From Streptomyces olivaceus (GTDB lineage: Bacteria; Actinomycetota; Actinomycetes; Streptomycetales; Streptomycetaceae): a DNA stretch of 64,000 nt. The notes below the pieces were generated by a model. That model saw nothing but the letters and a program-made list of their open reading frames with translations, was not told where the DNA came from and searched no databases. The stretch spans positions 124,001 to 188,000 of the forward strand of contig NZ_JOFH01000010.1 in assembly GCF_000721235.1 (NCBI RefSeq), read 5' to 3'. Shown one piece after another: positions 58,439 through 64,000 of this stretch. A program made the translations under genes and the position numbers. Numbering within the stretch: the first letter of the stretch is position 1; every line of letters begins with the position of its first letter.

Positions 58439-60939
58439 CTGTGACCACCAGCGCTCCCTCCGGCGGGGGAGAGGCGGCGGTCCCGCCGGAGGACCTCGTC
58501 TCGCTGACGATCGACGGCGCCGAGATCAGCGTGCCCAAGGGCACCCTGGTCATCCGGGCCGCCGAGCAGCTCGGCATCGAGATCCCCCGGTTCTGCGACC
58601 ACCCCCTCCTCGACCCGGCCGGCGCCTGCCGCCAGTGCATCGTCGAGGTCGAGGGCCAGCGCAAGCCGATGGCGTCCTGCACCATCACCTGCACCGACGG
58701 GATGGTGGTGAAGACCCAGCTCACCTCGCCCGTCGCCGAGAAGGCCCAGCACGGCGTGATGGAGCTGCTGCTCATCAACCACCCGCTGGACTGCCCGGTC
58801 TGCGACAAGGGCGGCGAGTGCCCCCTGCAGAACCAGGCGATGTCGCACGGCCAGGCCGACTCCCGCTTCGAGGGCAGGAAGCGGACCTACGAGAAGCCGG
58901 TGCCGATCTCCACGCAGGTGCTGCTCGACCGCGAGCGCTGCGTGCTGTGCGCCCGCTGCACCCGGTTCTCCAACCAGGTCGCGGGCGACCCGATGATCGA
59001 GCTGATCGAGCGCGGCGCGCTCCAGCAGGTCGGCACCGGCGAGGGCGACCCCTTCGAGTCGTACTTCTCCGGCAACACCATCCAGATCTGCCCGGTCGGC
59101 GCGCTCACCTCGGCGGCCTACCGGTTCCGCTCCCGGCCCTTCGACCTGATCTCCTCGCCGTCCGTGTGCGAACACTGCTCCGGCGGCTGCGCGACCCGCA
59201 CCGACCACCGGCGCGGCAAGGTCATGCGGCGCCTTGCGGCCAACGAGCCCGAGGTCAACGAGGAGTGGATCTGCGACAAGGGGCGCTTCGGGTTCCGGTA
59301 CGCCCAGCAGCGGGACCGGCTCACCACCCCGCTGGTGCGCAGCCCGGAGGGCGACCTGCAGCCGGCCTCCTGGCCCGAGGCCCTGCAGATCGCCGCCCAG
59401 GGGCTGCTGGCCTCCAGGGGCCGCACCGGCGTCCTGACCGGCGGGCGGCTGACCGTCGAGGACGCCTACGCGTACAGCAAGTTCGCGCGCGTGGCGCTCG
59501 AAACCAACGACATCGACTTCCGCGCGCGCGTGCACAGCGCCGAGGAGGCCGACTTCCTGGCCGCCCGGATCGCCGGACGCGGCCGGGACCTCGACGGTAA
59601 GGGTGTCACCTACACCGCGCTGGAGAAGGCGCCCGCCGTCCTGCTGGTCGGCTTCGAGGCCGAGGAGGAGGCGCCCGGAGTCTTCCTCCGGCTGCGCAAG
59701 GCCTGGCGCAAGCACGGGCAGAAGGTCTTCGCCCTGGCCACGCACGCCACGCGGGGCCTGGAGAAGGCGGGCGGCACCCTGCTCCCCGCCGCCCCCGGCA
59801 CCGAGACCGAGTGGCTGGACGCCCTCGCGAGCGGCGTCGGCCTGGAGGAGGGCGGCGCCCAGGCGGCCGAGGCACTGCGCGCCGAGGGTTCCGTGATCGT
59901 CGTCGGCGAGCGGCTGGCGTCCGTGGCCGGCGGTCTCACCTCCGCCGTACGCACCTCCGCCGCGACCGGCGCCCGCCTGGCGTGGATCCCGCGCCGGGCC
60001 GGGGAGCGCGGCGCGATCGAGGCGGGCGCGCTGCCGTCGCTGCTGCCCGGCGGACGCCCGGCGACCGACCCCCGCGCGCGTGAGGAGGTCGCCACCCTGT
60101 GGGGCCTGGCCGACCTTCCGCACCGCTACGGCCGCGACACCGGCGAGATCGTCGAGGCCGCGGCCCGGGGCGAACTGCAGGCGCTGCTGGTGGCGGGCGT
60201 CGAGGTCGCCGACCTGCCCGACCCCACGCGCGCGCGTGCGGCACTCGACGAGGCCGGTTTCGTGGTGTCGCTGGAGCTGCGGCCCAGCGAGGTCACCGAG
60301 CGCGCCGACGTGGTCCTGCCCGTCGCCGCGGTCGCCGAGAAGCCCGGCACGTTCCTCAACTGGGAAGGCAGGGCGCGTCTGTTCGAGGCCGCGCTCAAGC
60401 CGGACCAGATGACCCGCCGCCTCGCGCCCGCCGACGCCCGCGTCCTGCAGATGCTGGCCGACGCCATGGACGTACACCTCGGCCTGCCGGACCTGCGCAC
60501 CACGCGCGCGGAGATCGACCGGCTCGGCGCCTGGGACGGGCCGCGGGCCGGTGAGCCGCTGCAGACCGCGAGCGCGCTGCCCCGGCCGGCCGCCGGAGAG
60601 GCCGTACTGGCCGGGCACCGCCTGCTGCTCGACCGGGGCCTGCTCCAGCAGGGCGACGAGGCGCTCGCCGGCACCCGGCACGCCGCACGCGCGCGCGTGT
60701 CGGCCGCCACGGCCGCCGAGGCCGGGGTCAAGGACGGCGACGTCCTCGCCGTGACCGGTCCCGGCGGAGCCGTCGAACTGCCGCTCCAGGTGACCGAGAT
60801 GCCCGACCGGGTGGTCTGGCTCCCGCTGAACTCGGCCGGCTCCGGTGTCGCCTCCGACGCCGGTGCGCTGCCCGGCACCCTCGTCCGCATCGGTCCGGCG
60901 ACCTCCGCCGGCGAGGCCCCCAAGGAGGTGGAGGCATGA
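58435..60939 (+). CDS. nuoG: NADH-quinone oxidoreductase subunit G
   Basis: The product is 834 residues from ATG 58435. The N-terminal 2Fe-2S domain is [18 protein letters not shown]; next the His-ligand 4Fe-4S motif [18 protein letters not shown], then [11 protein letters not shown] and [12 protein letters not shown] molybdopterin-oxidoreductase-like region begins [12 protein letters not shown] and continues to the end without a cofactor signature, as is normal for NuoG. It passes electrons along the cluster chain. The C-terminal third is Ala/Gly-rich and variable. It overlaps nuoH by 4 bp. Confidence 0.95.
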   Translation: MTVTTSAPSGGGEAAVPPEDLVSLTIDGAEISVPKGTLVIRAAEQLGIEIPRFCDHPLLDPAGACRQCIVEVEGQRKPMASCTITCTDGMVVKTQLTSPVAEKAQHGVMELLLINHPLDCPVCDKGGECPLQNQAMSHGQADSRFEGRKRTYEKPVPISTQVLLDRERCVLCARCTRFSNQVAGDPMIELIERGALQQVGTGEGDPFESYFSGNTIQICPVGALTSAAYRFRSRPFDLISSPSVCEHCSGGCATRTDHRRGKVMRRLAANEPEVNEEWICDKGRFGFRYAQQRDRLTTPLVRSPEGDLQPASWPEALQIAAQGLLASRGRTGVLTGGRLTVEDAYAYSKFARVALETNDIDFRARVHSAEEADFLAARIAGRGRDLDGKGVTYTALEKAPAVLLVGFEAEEEAPGVFLRLRKAWRKHGQKVFALATHATRGLEKAGGTLLPAAPGTETEWLDALASGVGLEEGGAQAAEALRAEGSVIVVGERLASVAGGLTSAVRTSAATGARLAWIPRRAGERGAIEAGALPSLLPGGRPATDPRAREEVATLWGLADLPHRYGRDTGEIVEAAARGELQALLVAGVEVADLPDPTRARAALDEAGFVVSLELRPSEVTERADVVLPVAAVAEKPGTFLNWEGRARLFEAALKPDQMTRRLAPADARVLQMLADAMDVHLGLPDLRTTRAEIDRLGAWDGPRAGEPLQTASALPRPAAGEAVLAGHRLLLDRGLLQQGDEALAGTRHAARARVSAATAAEAGVKDGDVLAVTGPGGAVELPLQVTEMPDRVVWLPLNSAGSGVASDAGALPGTLVRIGPATSAGEAPKEVEA

Positions 60940-62321
60940 GCCCGCACCTCGCCGCTGAAGACCTCTCGATGTTCGGCACCGACCCCTGGTGGCTGGTCGT
61001 CGTCAAGGCGGTGTTCTGCTTCGCCTTCCTGATGGTGACGGTGCTGTTCGCCATCGTGTGGGAGCGCAAGGTCGTCGCCTGGATGCAGCTGCGCATCGGC
61101 CCGAACCGGCACGGCCCCTGGGGCCTGCTCCAGTCGCTCGCCGACGGCATCAAGCTGATGCTCAAGGAAGACGTCATCGTCAAACGCGCCGACAAGGCGG
61201 TGTACGTCCTCGCCCCGGTCGTCGCGGCCGTCCCGGCCTTCATGGCGATCGCGGTGATCCCCTTCGGACCGGCCGGCAACGAGATCTCGATCTTCGGCCA
61301 CCGCACCGCCATGCAGCTCACCGACCTGCCGATCGCGATGCTGTTCATCCTGGCCGTCGCCTCGGTCGGCATCTACGGCATCGTGCTGGCCGGCTGGAGC
61401 TCGGGCTCGACGTACCCGCTGCTCGGCGGACTGCGCTCCTGCGCGCAGATGATCTCCTACGAGATCGCGATGGGCGCCGCGTTCGCCTCGGTCTTCCTCT
61501 ACTCCGGCTCGATGTCCACCTCGGAGATCGTCGCCCAGCAGAACGACCGCTGGTACATCGTGCTGCTGCCGGTCTCCTTCATCCTCTACATCGTCACGAT
61601 GGTCGGCGAGACCAACCGCGCCCCCTTCGACATGCCCGAGTCCGAGGGCGACCTGGTGGGCGGCTTCAACACCGAGTACTCGTCGATCAAGTTCGCGATG
61701 TTCATGCTCGCCGAGTACGTGAACATGGTGACGGTCTCGGCGGTCGCCACCACGCTGTTCCTCGGCGGCTGGCGGGCTCCCTGGCCGATCAGCACCTTCT
61801 GGGAGGGCGCCAACCACGGCTGGTGGCCGCTGCTCTGGTTCGTGGTCAAGGTCCAGCTGCTGCTGTTCTTCTTCATCTGGCTGCGCGGCACCCTGCCCCG
61901 GGTCCGCTACGACCAGCTGATGAAGCTCGGCTGGAAGGTCCTCATCCCGGTCTCCCTGGTCTGGCTGATGTGCGTCGCCACCGTGCGGGCCCTCAGGAAC
62001 GAGGGCTACGACTTCACGGACATCGCCCTCTACATCGCCGGCGGCGTGCTGGTCCTGCTGCTGTTGTCCTTCCTCGCGGACATGTTCCGCGACAAGGGCG
62101 ACAAGGGCGCGGAGGCCGACCGGGCCGACGAGGACCGGGCCGCCTTCGACCCGATGGCCGGCGGATTCCCCGTACCGCCCCTGCCCGGGCAGCAGTTGCC
62201 GCCGGTGCCCAGGCGCCGCCCCCGCCGGGAGCGGGAGCTGATTGTCAGTGGTGGGCCCGATACTCGGAGTGACGGACCTGTGAGCGGATCTACGGATGGA
62301 AAGGAGGCGTCCGATGGCTGA
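60936..62321 (+). CDS. nuoH: NADH-quinone oxidoreductase subunit H
   Basis: This 461-residue membrane subunit has about eight helices. Family signatures are [20 protein letters not shown], the loop [20 protein letters not shown] and [10 protein letters not shown]. It forms the quinone-entry channel between NuoBD and the membrane arm. The C-terminal approx 65 residues are an extra polar tail rich in Asp/Arg/Pro not needed in E. coli NuoH. It overlaps the start of nuoI by 8 bp, an AAGGAGG site for nuoI lying inside its end. Confidence 0.95.
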   Translation: MSPHLAAEDLSMFGTDPWWLVVVKAVFCFAFLMVTVLFAIVWERKVVAWMQLRIGPNRHGPWGLLQSLADGIKLMLKEDVIVKRADKAVYVLAPVVAAVPAFMAIAVIPFGPAGNEISIFGHRTAMQLTDLPIAMLFILAVASVGIYGIVLAGWSSGSTYPLLGGLRSCAQMISYEIAMGAAFASVFLYSGSMSTSEIVAQQNDRWYIVLLPVSFILYIVTMVGETNRAPFDMPESEGDLVGGFNTEYSSIKFAMFMLAEYVNMVTVSAVATTLFLGGWRAPWPISTFWEGANHGWWPLLWFVVKVQLLLFFFIWLRGTLPRVRYDQLMKLGWKVLIPVSLVWLMCVATVRALRNEGYDFTDIALYIAGGVLVLLLLSFLADMFRDKGDKGAEADRADEDRAAFDPMAGGFPVPPLPGQQLPPVPRRRPRRERELIVSGGPDTRSDGPVSGSTDGKEASDG

Positions 62322-63036
62322 GGGACACAAGAAGAACGCAGAGCACGCGGGACACGCGGAACACGTGGAGAACCAGCGGGACAAGGGGCACAAGGAACCC
62401 GTGCAACCCAAGGGGACCGATCCCGGTTTCATGAACCCCGTGGCCGGCTTCGGCGTGACCTTCAAGGCCATGTTCAAGAAGCGGCTGACCGAGCAGTACC
62501 CGGAGCAGAAGAAGACCACCGCTCCCCGCTTCCACGGACGGCACCAGCTCAACCGCCATCCGGACGGCCTGGAGAAGTGCGTCGGCTGCGAGCTGTGCGC
62601 CTGGGCCTGCCCCGCCGACGCGATCTACGTCGAGGGCGCGGACAACACCGACGAGGAGCGCTACTCGCCGGGCGAGCGCTACGGCCGCGTCTACCAGATC
62701 AACTACGCCCGCTGCATCCTGTGCGGCCTGTGCATCGAGGCGTGCCCCACGCGCGCGCTGACGATGACCAACGAGTTCGAGCTGGCCGACTCCAGCCGTG
62801 CCAACCTCATCTTCACCAAGGACCAGCTGCTCGCCGGCCTGGAGGAGGGCATGGTCGACTCGCCGCACGCCATCTACCCGGGCACGGACGAGCAGGACTA
62901 CTACCGGGGCCTGGTGACCGAGGCCGCGCCCGGCACGGTCCAGCAGGCGGCCCACTCCGAGGGAGAGGTCGTCCAGGAGGCCGAGTCCACCTTCGGTCCC
63001 GAGGAACCGGCGTCCGAGGAGGTGATCCGCCGATGA
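62314..63036 (+). CDS. nuoI: NADH-quinone oxidoreductase subunit I
   Basis: The ATG at 62314 is preferred because an AAGGAGG site sits 7-8 bp before it; the upstream ATG at 62296 lacks one. The product is 240 residues: a His/Glu/Lys-rich N-terminal extension of about 40, then two 4Fe-4S motifs ([16 protein letters not shown] and [16 protein letters not shown]) for clusters N6a and N6b. An acidic C-terminal tail follows. It relays electrons from NuoG to NuoB. It overlaps nuoJ by 4 bp. Confidence 0.95.
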   Translation: MAEGHKKNAEHAGHAEHVENQRDKGHKEPVQPKGTDPGFMNPVAGFGVTFKAMFKKRLTEQYPEQKKTTAPRFHGRHQLNRHPDGLEKCVGCELCAWACPADAIYVEGADNTDEERYSPGERYGRVYQINYARCILCGLCIEACPTRALTMTNEFELADSSRANLIFTKDQLLAGLEEGMVDSPHAIYPGTDEQDYYRGLVTEAAPGTVQQAAHSEGEVVQEAESTFGPEEPASEEVIRR

Positions 63037-63905
63037 GCGCGCAGCTCGCGGCGGCGATGACGCTCTCCGCCGGCACCTCCACCGGGGAGGCCGTCCAGTT
63101 CTGGATCCTCGGCACGGTCGCGGTGATCGGCGCCCTGTGCACCGTCTTCATGAAGAAGGCCGTGCACAGCGCGCTCTGCCTCGCCGGAACCATGATCGTC
63201 CTGGCGGTGTTCTACCTCGCCAACGGCGCCTACTTCCTCGGCATCGTGCAGATCGTCGTCTACACCGGCGCCATCATGATGCTGTTCCTGTTCGTGGTGA
63301 TGCTCGTCGGCGTCACCGCGGCGGACTCCCTGAAGGAGACCATCAAGGGCCAGCGCTGGCTGGCCCTGCTGTCCGGGCTCGGCTTCGGCATCCTCCTGGT
63401 CGGGGGCATCGGCAACGCCTCCGTCGGCGAGTTCACCGGCCTCGGCCAGGCGAACGCGAACGGCAACGTGGAGGGCCTGGCGTCCCTCATCTTCACCAAG
63501 TACGTCTTCGCCTTCGAGATCACCGGCGCGCTGCTCATCACGGCCGCCGTCGGCGCCATGGTGCTCACCCACCGCGAGCGCACCGAGCGGGCGGCGACCC
63601 AGCGCGAGCTGTCCGAGAAGCGTCTGCGCGAGGGCAAGTACCTGCCGCCGCTGCCCGCACCCGGCGTCTACGCCCGGCACAACGCGGTCGACATCGCCGG
63701 CCTGCTGCCCGACGGCACCCCGTCCGAGCTGACCGTCAGCAAGACGCTGCGCGAGCGGGGCCAGATCCGGGACGTGTCCATGGAGGCGCTGGGCGACCTG
63801 AAGGCGCTGGAACAGCGGGCCGGGGAGCGCCTGGAGCGCGGGATGCCGGCTCCGGCGGACTCCGAGGGGTCCGGCGCCAAGAGGTCCGAGGAGGCGTCGA
63901 AGTGA
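63033..63905 (+). CDS. nuoJ: NADH-quinone oxidoreductase subunit J
   Basis: The ATG at 63033 (overlap ATGA) gives 290 residues, with five membrane helices. [19 protein letters not shown] and [20 protein letters not shown] are the conserved helices near the centre of the membrane arm. The final approx 90 residues are a hydrophilic tail beyond the E. coli length. It contributes to proton transfer between antiporter-like units. It overlaps nuoK by 4 bp. Confidence 0.94.
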   Translation: MSAQLAAAMTLSAGTSTGEAVQFWILGTVAVIGALCTVFMKKAVHSALCLAGTMIVLAVFYLANGAYFLGIVQIVVYTGAIMMLFLFVVMLVGVTAADSLKETIKGQRWLALLSGLGFGILLVGGIGNASVGEFTGLGQANANGNVEGLASLIFTKYVFAFEITGALLITAAVGAMVLTHRERTERAATQRELSEKRLREGKYLPPLPAPGVYARHNAVDIAGLLPDGTPSELTVSKTLRERGQIRDVSMEALGDLKALEQRAGERLERGMPAPADSEGSGAKRSEEASK

Positions 63906-64000
63906 ACCCGGTCAACTACCTGTATCTCGCGGCCCTGCTCTTCACGATCGGCGCCACGGGCGTGCTGATCCGGCGCAACGCGATCGTGGTCTTCATGTGC
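63902..64000 (+). CDS. nuoK: NADH-quinone oxidoreductase subunit K (partial)
   Basis: The GTG at 63902 overlaps the nuoJ stop; 33 codons are present before the window ends. [19 protein letters not shown] and [10 protein letters not shown] match the first helix and the start of the second in NuoK. The remaining nuoL, M and N should follow beyond the window. Confidence 0.93.
   Translation, partial: MNPVNYLYLAALLFTIGATGVLIRRNAIVVFMC

Noticed and set aside
58132..60681. Minus-strand frame of 849 codons inside nuoG
   Set aside because: Shadow of nuoG, which has all cluster motifs.

Overview
This window is high-GC actinobacterial chromosome, almost certainly from a Streptomyces. The reasons are the GC-rich third codon positions, frequent GTG starts, 1- and 4-base stop/start overlaps, DUF397/XRE regulator pairs, the futalosine menaquinone gene mqnC, a Tad pilus locus and a complete 14-gene-type nuo operon entering the window. 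No rRNA, tRNA, CRISPR array, insertion sequence or prophage was recognised.

Region 1 (1-13.4 kb) is accessory. Two minus-strand operons each carry a small WXG100-like protein, a large alpha-helical protein with a W-x-G motif and a hydrophobic middle, and satellite genes. The satellites are PH-like proteins, small membrane proteins and a ~200-250 residue family with an N-terminal Pro-x-x-Trp segment, called the PxGW family here. The first operon starts with a lipoprotein (type L) and a secreted four-cysteine protein (type S). The second ends in a decayed remnant of an S gene, a zinc-ribbon ORF and a strong hairpin. Two unrelated surface or membrane genes follow.

Region 2 (13.9-20.8 kb) is a Tad/Flp pilus cluster: SAF-domain protein, TadZ-like ATPase, TadA, TadB, TadC, Flp pilin, two TadE-like pseudopilins and a TadG-like protein. 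Its prepilin peptidase lies about 18 kb away at 39 kb, next to a LysM-BTAD membrane protein.

Region 3 (20.8-36 kb) carries a third L-S-WXG-large operon starting only 57 bp after the tad genes. A fourth WXG/large module ends in a putative C-terminal toxin followed by a 4-bp-overlapping candidate immunity gene. Next come a whiJ-type locus (DUF397, XRE regulator, anti-sigma-like ATPase), an Rpn-type nuclease, an L-S pair and two more tandem L lipoproteins with duplicated leaders.

Region 4 (36-52.6 kb) is more conserved: LysM-BTAD protein, prepilin peptidase, mqnC, an exopolysaccharide-type group (GH18 hydrolase, NodB deacetylase-GT2 fusion, acyltransferase), menG, PASTA protein, GNAT, geranylgeranyl reductase, peptide deformylase, NlpC/P60 hydrolase and a DUF3152 lipoprotein.

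Region 5 (53.2-64 kb) is nuoABCDEFGHIJ and the start of nuoK, preceded by a good match to the Rex redox operator. mqnC, menG and the reductase plausibly supply the menaquinone that this complex I reduces. The most novel material is the repeated WXG/large/L-S toolkit around the tad locus: no EccC-type secretion ATPase is present here, so these would be orphan type VII-like modules.
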